Origin: JANQHO01 sp965218075
Lineage (GTDB): Bacteria; Bacteroidota; Bacteroidia; Flavobacteriales; Schleiferiaceae
Direction: 5' to 3'
Length of the DNA: 64,000 bases
Assembly (NCBI GenBank): GCA_965218075.1
Contig: CBDCJZ010000003.1
Location: forward strand, 682,001-746,000
Both the position numbers and the translations under genes were made by a program. This document shows, in pieces, positions 9,007 to 19,400 of the stretch (position 1 is its first letter; every line of letters begins with the position of its first letter). Below the pieces are notes generated by a model. The model did not search any database and had not been told where the DNA came from. It saw only the letters and a list, made by a program, of their open reading frames with translations.

Positions 9007-12000
9007 ATGAAAACTTTCACCTTAATTAATCTCTCTCTTTCTTTCCTCTTTCTTTCCTCTTTCTTTCCTCTTTCTTTAAAAGCCCAACCCTTTACTTACA
9101 CTGTGAGTGGACCTACCAGAGGATCAGGGCCGCTTTTAAATACGGAACCCATTGGATACCAGACCGTTTGGGATACGATTCATCCCTATAATGCCTATGG
9201 CGGTGCATCGACCAATAGCTGGTCTTCAGCTCAAAGCATTGGCTTTCCCTTTTCTTTTTACGGCAGCCCAGCTACTCATTTCTGTGTGAGCAAAAACTAC
9301 CTGTTGACCTTTGACACCACAGTTGCGGGAACCACTGTGAACAGTAGTATCACCATTGACAATACGGCTTTACCCAACGCCAATCTTCCCGACCATGCCA
9401 TCGCTTATTTTTGGGGTGGCTTTGGCAATCCGCCGCCGCTTGGGAGCAACGATGCCGTCCAAATGAAGATCTTTGGCACCACTCCCAATCGCCAGCTGTG
9501 GATTAGAAACTATTCCTATGAATTCGAGGCTCAGGACTGGAGCTACAACTTTGTAGTTTTAGAAGAAACCACCCATAAGATTTACGTAGTAATTGGCACG
9601 TGTAGCTATCAAGGAGTGGGAAGCTATACAGTGGGTGTTCAGTTGAATTCTACCACTGCTGTGCAGCATCCCAATTCTCCTAATATTAGCTCTATTAATG
9701 GATCTTTTAGCATTCCCTGGAGCAGTGTGAGCTATTACGAATTCACTCCTCGGCTCTTGGTAAACGACGATGCAGGAATTCTCAGCTTGGACGCTCCGAC
9801 TAGCTTACTTGCTCCCGGTTCTCAGTCAGTTCAGGTGAGCATTAAAAATCATGGAATTAACAACCTGGACAGTGTAAGGGTAAACTGGAGTGTGGATGGA
9901 GTAGCTCAAGCCTCTCATAGCTGGACGGGGGGGAGTCTAGCTCCGGGTGCAGTTGCTGCTGCGGTCAATATCGGAAGCTATAATTTCACCCTGGGAAATC
10001 CCACCCTAAAGATTTGGACGAGCAATCCCAATGGGAATCCAGACAATAATACTTCAAATGACACACTGGAGGTTTCTTTAGTTGTTTGCAATCTACTTTC
10101 AGGAGCTTATACCCTTGGCGGGACTTCCAGCGATTTTCCAAACTTTAATTCTCTTGCTACTTTGCTCAGCAACTGCGGTGTTTCAGGTCCTGTAATCATT
10201 AAGGTAGCTCCTGGCACCTATGCGGAGCAGTTTACATTAGGTAATATCGCTGGTGTAAGCCAAAGCAATACGATTGTCATTGACGGTGGGGATAACTCGC
10301 TCGCTAGGCTCACTCATGACAGTTCGACAACAAGCAACGCCACCGTGGCTTTTGACAGCACCAGCTATGTAAGCTTGAGGAATATGACTCTCGAAAACAC
10401 CAAAAGCTCAACAGATGCCTGGGTAGTGCATTTGCAGAACACTGATTATATCGTCATTGATTCCTGTTTGATTGAACAGCCGGTTAATACAACATCTGAC
10501 AGAGGGGGTATAGTGGGGTCGGGCAGCTTGACCAGTGCCTTTACAATTACTACGAATAAGCATTTGACCGTCTCTGACAATATCATCACAGGAGGTTACC
10601 ATGGAATATCTCTGGAAGGCAATACAAGCGATGAAGATGTAGGCAACTACATCCTGCGTAACCGCTTTATTGATATTTACTATTATGGCATTCGAGTAAA
10701 TGAACAGGACAGCCTGATAATCTCGGGCAATGTGATTGAAAATACCAATAGTAGTGGTGCCTCTGACATATATTGTCTAAATATTACGGACTTTGAGATT
10801 AGGGCAAATAACTTGCTTGACTGCGGGGATGAGGGGATAGTAATTTCTGGAGGCAGCTCCAGTGGAACAGCTCGTTCACTGATTGCCAACAATATGATTT
10901 ATGCCCCCGATGCGGCCATTAGGATGTCAGGAACCAACTCGAATGTGAATATTTATCACAATACGGCTGTGGGTCTTCCCGCTATGCAGTTTACTGGCAG
11001 TAACCATTCTGATATGAGTCTCTACAACAACATTTTCAGTAGCCCAAGTGGAGTAGCTTTAGATGCTTCAGTGAGCTTGCCATCGACCATTGATATCGAC
11101 TATAACCTTTATCAATATCAGCTAAGCGGGAATATCGCACGGGATGGCTCTACGTATGCAAACTTAGCCGCCTGGCAAGCAGCTAAGCCTGCACTCAATC
11201 AGAATTCTGTGGAGGGTAACCCGCTATTTGTAAAGGCAACATCTCCTGCCGATTTGCATCTAATAGGCGCTTTGGCCAATGATATAGGTGATAATTCTGT
11301 GGGTATTCATGTCGATATTGATGGGGATTCTCGTCCACTATCTCCTTCCACCAAGGTGGATATCGGCGCTGATGAATATCATCCAGCAACTTGTTTGCCT
11401 TCATCGGGTTTATCTACCTCAGCTATAGGACAAACAACAGCCCAATTGAGCTGGGCTATGGGCGGGGCTTCAAATTGGAATATCGAATATGGACTTCAGG
11501 GCTTTATTCCAGGCTCAGGAGCTTTTGTGTACAATGTTCTTAATCCTTATATTTTAACAGGTTTAAATCCCAGCACCAATTATGATTTCTATGTACAGGA
11601 CAGTTGTGGCATAGGCGATGTGAGCATCTGGAGGGGTCCTTTTTCCTTTGCTACGCTCTGCCCTTCTTTATCTGCTGCTACTTTGCCCATAGTCGAAGAC
11701 TTTGAATTTGGGTTTTCTGACAGCATTTTCCAGCAAAACCAAGATGTACTCTGTGCTTCGACCTATAAATGGAGCTATGAGACCTCTCTTGCCAGCGATG
11801 GTCGTCTGAGATTTGCTGTGCCGGGATTTGCCAATAATGGAAGCTCAGCAGCTACCTTGGATAGAGTGTTATCAGGAGGTACAGTTACCAATTATTTGAT
11901 CCTAACAGCTGATTTGAGCAGTTACAGCAGTTCGAGTACTCTGGGGCTGGAATTCAGCTATATGCATCACTCAGAAGAAAACCATCCTAATGACAGAGTA

Positions 12001-15000
12001 TGGATACGGGGCAGCAACACAAATGCCTGGGTGGAAATTTACGATCTGCATGCCAATCAGGGCAGAGCAGCAGGCATCTACAATCAGGTGATTGGCTTAG
12101 ACATTGACTCTACCCTCGCAAATGCTATCCCTCCTCAAAGAGTCTCTTCTACTTTTCAAGTCCGATTCGGACAAGAAGATACTAATCCCGCTAATTCCCC
12201 CACAGGAACTGACGGTCATTCTTTTGATGACATTACCATTCGGGAAGTATCGTGTCCCTATCCTTCATCTTTGATGGCAAGCAATATTACAGACAGCTCC
12301 GCTACTCTCTCATGGACAACAGGTGGCGCTTCAAATTGGAATTTGGAATATGGTAAAGCAGGTTTTACCCCAGGAACAGGTAATTTCTTATATAATGTGT
12401 CTAATCCTCATATTTTAAGTGGACTATCACCTGCCACGGACTATGAGTTTTACGTACAAGACAGCTGCGGGGTGGACACTGTAAGTAGATGGACAGGACC
12501 GGTTTTCTTTCCTACTAGCTGCGCTCCTTTTACTTTATCTGCTGCTACTTTGCCGATTGTCGAAGATTTTGAGTCGGCATCTGGTACTTATCAGCGAAAC
12601 CGAAATGTGCTTTGTTATCCTACCTATAAATGGAGCTATGAGACCTCCTTTGCTGATGAAGGTCGTTTGAGGTTTGCCGTAAGTGGCTTTGCCAACAATG
12701 GAAATTCGGCAGCTACCTTGGATAAATCAATCTCCACCCCTTCCCTAGTAACCAACTACTTGATCCTAACAGCTGATTTGAGCCATTACAGCAGTTCGAG
12801 TATTCTGGAGCTAGAATTCAGTTATATGCATCACGGAGGATCTTCTCATCCCAATGATAAGGTATGGATACGAGGTAGCAACACAGATTCCTGGGTACAA
12901 ATCTATGATCTGTATGCCAATCTCGTAGTAGGCATCTACAATTGGGTAATTGACTTAGACATTGATGCTATCCTCGCAAATGCCACCCCTCCTCAAAGAG
13001 TCTCTTCTACTTTTCAACTTCGTTTTGGTCAAGAGGGTGATGCTGGGGCTCAGAGTACCACCGCTAGTGACGGCTATTCTTTTGATGACATTGCGATTCG
13101 GGAAGTATGGTGTCCGCGATCGTCTTCTTTGACAGCAAATACCATTGGACCTGATACTGCCTCGGTGAGCTGGACGGGCGGTGGAGGAGGGAACGTTTGG
13201 ATCATTGAATGGGGGGCTGCTGGTTTTACACAAGGATCGGGAACCCTTGACACCATCACCACCAACTCTTATACGCTAAAAGGCTTGACCCCATTCACCA
13301 CTTACGACTTTTACGTACGCGATAGCTGCTTCAGATCTGGGAATAGCCTTAGTTTCTGGACTTTCCCTATTAGCTTTACGACGCTTTGCTCTTCTTTATC
13401 TCCTGCTACTCTGCCCCTAATAGAAGACTTTGAGTCCTTATCTGGAACTTTTCAGCAAGACACAGGAATGTTCTGCAATTCCACCTACACGTGGAGCTAT
13501 GAGACCTCCCTTGCCAGCACTGGTCGCCTGAGATTTGCTGTGCCGGGATTTGCCAATAATGGAAGCTCAGCAGCTACCTTGGATAGAGTGCTAGCAGGTA
13601 GTGCGGTTATCAATTATCTGATTTTAACAGCTGATTTGAGCCATTACAGCAGTTCGAATGCCCTGGAGCTGGAATTCAGCTATATGCATCACGGAGAAGA
13701 AGACCATCCTAATGACAGAGTATGGATACGGAGCAGCAACACAGATGCCTGGGTGGAAATTTACGATCTATATACCAATCAGGGCCCACTAGGCATCTAC
13801 AATCAGGTGATTGGCTTAGACATTGATTCTATCCTCGCAAATGCTACCCCTCCTCAAAGAGTCTCTTCTACTTTTCAAGTCCGCTTTGGACAAGAAGATA
13901 CTAATCCCGCTACTTCCCCCACATCAGCTGACGGCTATTCTTTTGATGACATTGCCATTCGGGAAACCTGTCCAAGCCCCACCAACCTAACAGCTACCAA
14001 TATTACTCAAACCAGCGCTACGCTCTCCTGGGTTGCTGGCGGGGCTTCTAATTGGGATTTAGAATATGGCCTTTCGGGGTTTACTCCGGGAAGTGGCACT
14101 CAGATTCACACGACCATCCCTTCTTATACTGTGAGCGGCTTGACATCTGGAATGGGTTATGATTTCTATGTTCGGAGTACTTGCGGGCTGGGCTATGCGA
14201 GTAGCTGGGCCGGTCCTTATACTTTTACCACTCTTTCAGCCACTTTGCCCTGTCCATCCCCATCGTCATTGGGAGCTACCCATATTACTCAGACCAACGC
14301 CAGGCTGTCGTGGATGTCAGGTGGGATTTCTACTTTTAATTGGAACTTGGAATGGGGTACAGTTAATTTTGCTCTAGGAAGCGGTAATTTCTTACCTAAT
14401 GTGGCACCTACTCACTATACTTTAAGGGGTCTAATTCCCGGCACCTCTTATCAATTTTATGTTCGGGATAGCTGTGGAGCAGCTCATGTGAGTAGCTGGG
14501 CCGGTCCTTATACTTTTACCACCCTTTCGACCTCTTTGCCCTGTCCATCCCCATCGTCATTGTTGGCTACCCAGATTACTCAGAACAGTGCTAGGCTGTC
14601 GTGGGTTACAGGTGGGGCTTCTAATTGGGATTTAGAATATGGTCTTTCGGGATTTACTCTGGGAAGTGGCACTCAGATTTCCACGACTACCCCTTCTTAT
14701 ACTGTGAGCGGCTTGACGCCTGGTCAGTCTTATCAATTTTATGTTCGGAATAGCTGTGGAGTAAGCCATGTGAGTAGCTGGACTGGTTCTCATGCTTTTG
14801 TCACCCTTTCAGCCACTTTGCCCTGTCCATCCCCATCGTCATTGTTGGCTACCCAGATTACTCAGACCAGCGCCAGGCTGTCGTGGGTTACAGGTGGGGC
14901 TTCTAATTGGGACCTGGAATATGGTCTTTCGGGATTTACTCTGGGAAGTGGCACTCGGATTTCCACGACTACCCCTTCTTATGCTGTGAGCGGCTTGACG

Positions 15001-16203
15001 CCTGGTCAGTCTTATCAATTTTATGTTCGGGATAGCTGTGGGGTAGGTCATGTGAGTAGCTGGGCCGGTCCTGATGCTTTTACCACCCTTTCAGCCACTT
15101 TGCCCTGTCCATCCCCATCGTCATTGTTAGCTACCCAGATTACTCAGAACAGCGCCAGGCTCTCCTGGGTTACGGGTGGGGCTTCTAATTGGGGTCTGGA
15201 ATATGGTCTTTCGGGATTTACTCTGGGAAGTGGTACTCAGATTTCCACGACTATCCCTTTTTATACTGTGAGCGGCTTGACGCCTGGAACGGATTATGAT
15301 TTCTATGTTCGGGATAGCTGTGGAGCAGCTCATGTGAGTAGCTGGGCTGGTCCTTATACTTTTATCACCCTTTCAGCCACTTTGCCCTGTCCATCCCCAT
15401 CGTCATTGTTAGCTACCCAGATTACTCAGAACAGCGCCAGGCTTTGGTGGATGTCAGGTGGGACTTCTACTTCTAATTGGGGTCTGGAATATGGTCTTTC
15501 GGGATTTACTCTGGGAAGTGGCACTCAGATTTCCACGACTACCCCTTCTTATACTGTGAGCGGTTTGACACCTGGTCGGTCTTATCAATTTTATGTTCGG
15601 GATAGCTGTGGAGTAGGTCATGTGAGTAGCTGGGTGGGTCCTCATACTTTTAGGACTCTTGGCTGTTTAGCTCCCACAGGGCTGAAGCTCGATATCATTA
15701 CTGAAATCACCGCTACTGTGAGCTGGACTAGCGGTGGAGCTTCGAATTGGAATATTGAGTATGGGCCTATAAATTTTCCTCTGGGAAGCGGTATTTTCTT
15801 ATACAATGTGTCTAGTCCTCGCATTTTAAGGGGCTTGATGCCTAACACCTTTTATGATGTCTATGTACAGGACAGTTGCAATGTGGGCAATGTGAGCAAT
15901 TGGGTAGGTCCCTTGTCTATTAAAACCGTTATTGGTATAGATGAGCTTCTCGAGCGCTCATTTCGCATTTATCCAAATCCTAGTGAAGGAGCTTTCAATC
16001 TGGAGTTTAGCTCCTCTCTCGGAGAGGATATGGAGATTCGTATCACTAATATGATGGGACAAATAGTCTTGGAAGATGAGATTGAGAGTTTCAGTGGAAG
16101 CTACAGAAAAAGGCTAGAGATGGGAGCTTATCGCAGTGGAGTATACCTATTGCAGCTGATTACTGAAAAGGCTACTGTGAACCGGCGTATTATTTTGCAG
16201 TAG
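9007..16203 (+). CDS. Giant mosaic T9SS-secreted surface protein (2398 aa), giant gene 3
   Basis: The N-terminal domain, CARDB-like domain and beta-helix (to about residue 790) are closely related to giant gene 2. The domain string then runs FN3, MAM-like (about 882-1080), FN3, MAM-like (1173-1367), a divergent FN3 opening CPRSSSL with a GGGGG turn (1368-1460), MAM-like (1461-1653), seven FN3 domains and the T9SS tail. The divergent FN3 is shared with giant gene 5 and absent from gene 2, which shows module exchange between family members. The first FN3 opens CLPSSGL and is shared with giant gene 6, not with genes 2, 4 and 5. Export by Sec plus T9SS follows from the signal peptide and the tail; the ligand is unknown. 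Confidence 0.93.
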   Translation: MKTFTLINLSLSFLFLSSFFPLSLKAQPFTYTVSGPTRGSGPLLNTEPIGYQTVWDTIHPYNAYGGASTNSWSSAQSIGFPFSFYGSPATHFCVSKNYLLTFDTTVAGTTVNSSITIDNTALPNANLPDHAIAYFWGGFGNPPPLGSNDAVQMKIFGTTPNRQLWIRNYSYEFEAQDWSYNFVVLEETTHKIYVVIGTCSYQGVGSYTVGVQLNSTTAVQHPNSPNISSINGSFSIPWSSVSYYEFTPRLLVNDDAGILSLDAPTSLLAPGSQSVQVSIKNHGINNLDSVRVNWSVDGVAQASHSWTGGSLAPGAVAAAVNIGSYNFTLGNPTLKIWTSNPNGNPDNNTSNDTLEVSLVVCNLLSGAYTLGGTSSDFPNFNSLATLLSNCGVSGPVIIKVAPGTYAEQFTLGNIAGVSQSNTIVIDGGDNSLARLTHDSSTTSNATVAFDSTSYVSLRNMTLENTKSSTDAWVVHLQNTDYIVIDSCLIEQPVNTTSDRGGIVGSGSLTSAFTITTNKHLTVSDNIITGGYHGISLEGNTSDEDVGNYILRNRFIDIYYYGIRVNEQDSLIISGNVIENTNSSGASDIYCLNITDFEIRANNLLDCGDEGIVISGGSSSGTARSLIANNMIYAPDAAIRMSGTNSNVNIYHNTAVGLPAMQFTGSNHSDMSLYNNIFSSPSGVALDASVSLPSTIDIDYNLYQYQLSGNIARDGSTYANLAAWQAAKPALNQNSVEGNPLFVKATSPADLHLIGALANDIGDNSVGIHVDIDGDSRPLSPSTKVDIGADEYHPATCLPSSGLSTSAIGQTTAQLSWAMGGASNWNIEYGLQGFIPGSGAFVYNVLNPYILTGLNPSTNYDFYVQDSCGIGDVSIWRGPFSFATLCPSLSAATLPIVEDFEFGFSDSIFQQNQDVLCASTYKWSYETSLASDGRLRFAVPGFANNGSSAATLDRVLSGGTVTNYLILTADLSSYSSSSTLGLEFSYMHHSEENHPNDRVWIRGSNTNAWVEIYDLHANQGRAAGIYNQVIGLDIDSTLANAIPPQRVSSTFQVRFGQEDTNPANSPTGTDGHSFDDITIREVSCPYPSSLMASNITDSSATLSWTTGGASNWNLEYGKAGFTPGTGNFLYNVSNPHILSGLSPATDYEFYVQDSCGVDTVSRWTGPVFFPTSCAPFTLSAATLPIVEDFESASGTYQRNRNVLCYPTYKWSYETSFADEGRLRFAVSGFANNGNSAATLDKSISTPSLVTNYLILTADLSHYSSSSILELEFSYMHHGGSSHPNDKVWIRGSNTDSWVQIYDLYANLVVGIYNWVIDLDIDAILANATPPQRVSSTFQLRFGQEGDAGAQSTTASDGYSFDDIAIREVWCPRSSSLTANTIGPDTASVSWTGGGGGNVWIIEWGAAGFTQGSGTLDTITTNSYTLKGLTPFTTYDFYVRDSCFRSGNSLSFWTFPISFTTLCSSLSPATLPLIEDFESLSGTFQQDTGMFCNSTYTWSYETSLASTGRLRFAVPGFANNGSSAATLDRVLAGSAVINYLILTADLSHYSSSNALELEFSYMHHGEEDHPNDRVWIRSSNTDAWVEIYDLYTNQGPLGIYNQVIGLDIDSILANATPPQRVSSTFQVRFGQEDTNPATSPTSADGYSFDDIAIRETCPSPTNLTATNITQTSATLSWVAGGASNWDLEYGLSGFTPGSGTQIHTTIPSYTVSGLTSGMGYDFYVRSTCGLGYASSWAGPYTFTTLSATLPCPSPSSLGATHITQTNARLSWMSGGISTFNWNLEWGTVNFALGSGNFLPNVAPTHYTLRGLIPGTSYQFYVRDSCGAAHVSSWAGPYTFTTLSTSLPCPSPSSLLATQITQNSARLSWVTGGASNWDLEYGLSGFTLGSGTQISTTTPSYTVSGLTPGQSYQFYVRNSCGVSHVSSWTGSHAFVTLSATLPCPSPSSLLATQITQTSARLSWVTGGASNWDLEYGLSGFTLGSGTRISTTTPSYAVSGLTPGQSYQFYVRDSCGVGHVSSWAGPDAFTTLSATLPCPSPSSLLATQITQNSARLSWVTGGASNWGLEYGLSGFTLGSGTQISTTIPFYTVSGLTPGTDYDFYVRDSCGAAHVSSWAGPYTFITLSATLPCPSPSSLLATQITQNSARLWWMSGGTSTSNWGLEYGLSGFTLGSGTQISTTTPSYTVSGLTPGRSYQFYVRDSCGVGHVSSWVGPHTFRTLGCLAPTGLKLDIITEITATVSWTSGGASNWNIEYGPINFPLGSGIFLYNVSSPRILRGLMPNTFYDVYVQDSCNVGNVSNWVGPLSIKTVIGIDELLERSFRIYPNPSEGAFNLEFSSSLGEDMEIRITNMMGQIVLEDEIESFSGSYRKRLEMGAYRSGVYLLQLITEKATVNRRIILQ
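9035..9077 (+). repeat. 11-bp tandem repeat in signal-peptide codons of giant gene 3
   Basis: There are 3.9 copies of CTCTTTCTTTC in the same position, frame and copy number as in giant gene 2. One extra unit would place TAA directly behind the repeat. Confidence 0.9.
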
Positions 16204-16268
16204 GGACTAACAAGCTTTTTCTATGGGCTGATTCTCAGCGGATTTTGACGGGATTTTATGAGGGGTTC

Positions 16269-16297
16269 CTAGAAAATGAAAAAATATCCATTTCTAG
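16269..16297 (+). terminator. AT-rich 3' hairpin after giant gene 3
   Basis: The conserved CTAGAAAATG / CATTTCTAG inverted repeat is present with one extra A in the loop. Confidence 0.35.
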
Positions 16298-16388
16298 CAT
16301 TCAATAAATATTTACTAGCGTACAATAAGTCATACGTGGCGTACAGTAAGTCATAAGCCTTTTTTACTAAACGATCCCTTATAAGCCC

Positions 16389-16418
16389 TTGTTAAAAGAT
16401 TAAATTTTAGTAATATTG
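16389..16418 (+). promoter_or_regulatory. Candidate Bacteroidota promoter of giant gene 4
   Basis: TTG at 16389-16391 and TAATATTG at 16411-16418 with the invariant 19-bp spacing. Confidence 0.55.
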
Positions 16419-16435
16419 GGCTGATCTCCTATTTC

Positions 16436-16454
16436 AAAAGGCTTCGCCCTTTTT
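16436..16454 (+). promoter_or_regulatory. Leader hairpin with T run before giant gene 4
   Basis: AAAAGG, loop CTTCGC, CCTTTTT; identical to the hairpin in front of giant gene 2. Confidence 0.4.
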
Positions 16455-16494
16455 AATGTAAAGAAGATCTTGTTTCACTAAAAAACACTAAATC

Positions 16495-19400
16495 ATGAAA
16501 ACTTTCAACTTAATTAATCTCTCTCTTTCTTTCCTCTTTCTTTCCTCTTTCTTTCCTCTTTCTTTAAAAGCCCAACCCTCTACTTACACTGTGAGTGGAC
16601 CCCTCAAAGGACAAGGGCCGCTTTTAAATACGGAACCAACTAATAGTAATAGTGGTGGCGGCAACGGTTGGACTGTGATTCATCCCTATAATGCCTATGG
16701 CGGTTCATCCGTCAATAGTTGGTCTTCAGCTCAAAGCATTGGCTTTCCCTTTTCTTTTTACGGCAGTTCAGCTACTCATTTCTGTGTGAGCAAAAACTAC
16801 CTGTTGACTTTTGACACCACAGTTGTGGGAACCACTGTGAACAGTAGTATCACCACTGACAATACGGCTTTACCTCATGCCAATCTTCCCGATAGCACCA
16901 TCGCTTATTTTTGGGGTGGCTTTAGTCCTCCGCTTGGGCGCAACGATGACGTCCAGATGAAGATCTTTGGCACCATTCCCAATCGCCAGCTGTGGATTAA
17001 GAACTTTTCCTATAAACACGAAGCTCAGGATTACAGTTACAACTTTGTAGTTTTAGAAGAAACCACCCGTAAGATTTACGTGGTAAATGGCTGGTGGGAC
17101 CGTCAAGGAGTGGGAAGCTATACAGTGGGTGTTCAGTTGAATTCCACCATTGCTGTGCAGCACTCCAGCTCTCCTAATATCAGCTCTATTAATACAACTG
17201 GTGGTTTCAATCCCTGGCCTAATGTGGACTATTACGAATTCACTCCTCGTTCCTTGGTAAACGACGATGCAGGAATTCTCAGCTTGGACGCTCCGGCTAG
17301 TAAAACTGCTTCCGGCTCTCAGTTGGTTCAGGTGAGCATTAAAAATCATGGAATTAACAACCTGGACAGTGTAAGAGTGAACTGGAGTGTAGATGGAGTA
17401 GCTCAAGCCTCTCATAGCTGGACGGGGAGTCTAGCTCCGGGTGCAGTTGCTGCTGCGGTCAATATCGGAAGCTATAATTTCATCCTGGGAAATCCCATCC
17501 TAAAGATTTGGACGAACAATCCCAATGGCAATCCAGACAATGATACTTCAAATGACACACTAGAGGTTTCTTTAGTTGTTTGCAATCTACTTTCTGGAAC
17601 TTATACCCTTGGCGGGACTTCCAGCGATTTTCCAAACTTTAATTCTCTTGCTGCTTTGCTCAACAACTGCGGTGTTTCAAGTCCTATAATCATTAAGGTC
17701 GCTCCTGGCACCTATGCGGAGCAGTTTACATTAGGGAATATCGCTGGTGTAAGCCCGACAAATACGATTGTCATTGACGGTGGGGATAGCTCGCTCGCTA
17801 GGCTCACTCATGACGGCTCGACAAGCAATGCCACTGTGGCTTTTGACAGCACCAGCTATGTAAGCTTGAGGAATATAACTCTCGAAAACACTAAAAGCTC
17901 AGCAAATGCTTGGGTAGTGCATCTTCAGAACACAGATCATATCGTCATTGATTCCTGTTTGATTGAACAGCCGGTGAATACAACATCTAACAGAGGGGGT
18001 ATAGTGGGGTCGGGCAGCTTGACCAGTGCCTTTACAATTACTACCAATAAGCATTTGACCGTCTCTGACAATATCATCACAGGAGGTTACTATGGAATAG
18101 CTCTGGCAGGCAATGCAAGCGCTGAAGATGTAGGCAACTACATCCTGCGTAACCGTTTTAGTGATATTTACTATTATGGCATCCGAGTAAATGAACAGGA
18201 CAGCCTGATGATCTCGGGCAATGTAATTGAAAATACCAATAGTAGTTTTAGCTCGGGCATATATTGCCAAAATATTACAGACTTTGAGATTACTGCAAAT
18301 AATTTGCTTGACTGCAGGGATGAGGGGATAGTAATTTATGGAGGTAGCTCCAGTGGAATAGCTCGTTCACTGATTGCCAACAATATGATTTATGCTCCAG
18401 ATGCGGCCATTAGTATGTCAGGATACAACTCGAATGTGAATATTTATCACAATACGGCTGTGGGCGATCCCGCTATGGAGTTTACTGGCAGTAACTATTC
18501 TGATATGAGTCTCTACAACAACATTTTCAGCAACCCAAGTGGAGTAGCTTTAGATGCTTCATCGAGCTTGCCATCGACCATTGATATCGATTACAACCTT
18601 TATCAATACCAGGCAGGCGGGAATATCGCAGAGGAGGACTTTACGAGCTATACAAACCTAGCCGCTTGGCAAGCAGCCAAGCCTGCACTCAATCAGAATT
18701 CTGTGGAGGGTAACCCGCTATTTGTAAAGGCAACATCTCCTGCCGATCTGCATCTAATAGGCACTTTGGCCAATGATACAGGTGATAATTCTGTGGGTAT
18801 TAAAGTCGATATTGATGGAGATTCTCGTCCACTTCCGCCTTCGACAAGGGTGGATATCGGCGCTGACGAATACCATCTGCCAGCTTGTTTGTATTCATCA
18901 GGGCTTTCCGCCTCAGCTACGAGTGTGTCGGCAGCCAGCTTGAGCTGGACCACAGGCGGAGCTTTAAATTGGAATATCGAATATGGACCTCCGGGCTTTA
19001 TTCCAGGATTGGGAACTTTTGTGTACAATGTTCTTAATCCTTATATTTTAACAAGTTTAAATCCCAGCACCAATTATGATTTCTATGTACAGGACAGCTG
19101 TGGCATAGGCGATGTGAGCATCTGGAGAGGTCCTTTTTCCTTTGCTACGCTCTGCCCTTCTTTATCTCCTGCTACTTTGCCCCTAATAGAAGACTTTGAG
19201 TCCTTATCTGGTACCTTTCAGCAAGACACAGGAGTGTTCTGCAATTCCACCTACGCGTGGAGCTATGAGACCTCTCTTGCCAGCGATGGTCGCCTGAGAT
19301 TTGCTGTGCCGGGCTTTGCCAATAATGGAAGCTCAGCTGCTACCTTGGATAAAGTGTCATCAGGAAGTGACGTTACCAATTATCTGATCCTAACAGTTGA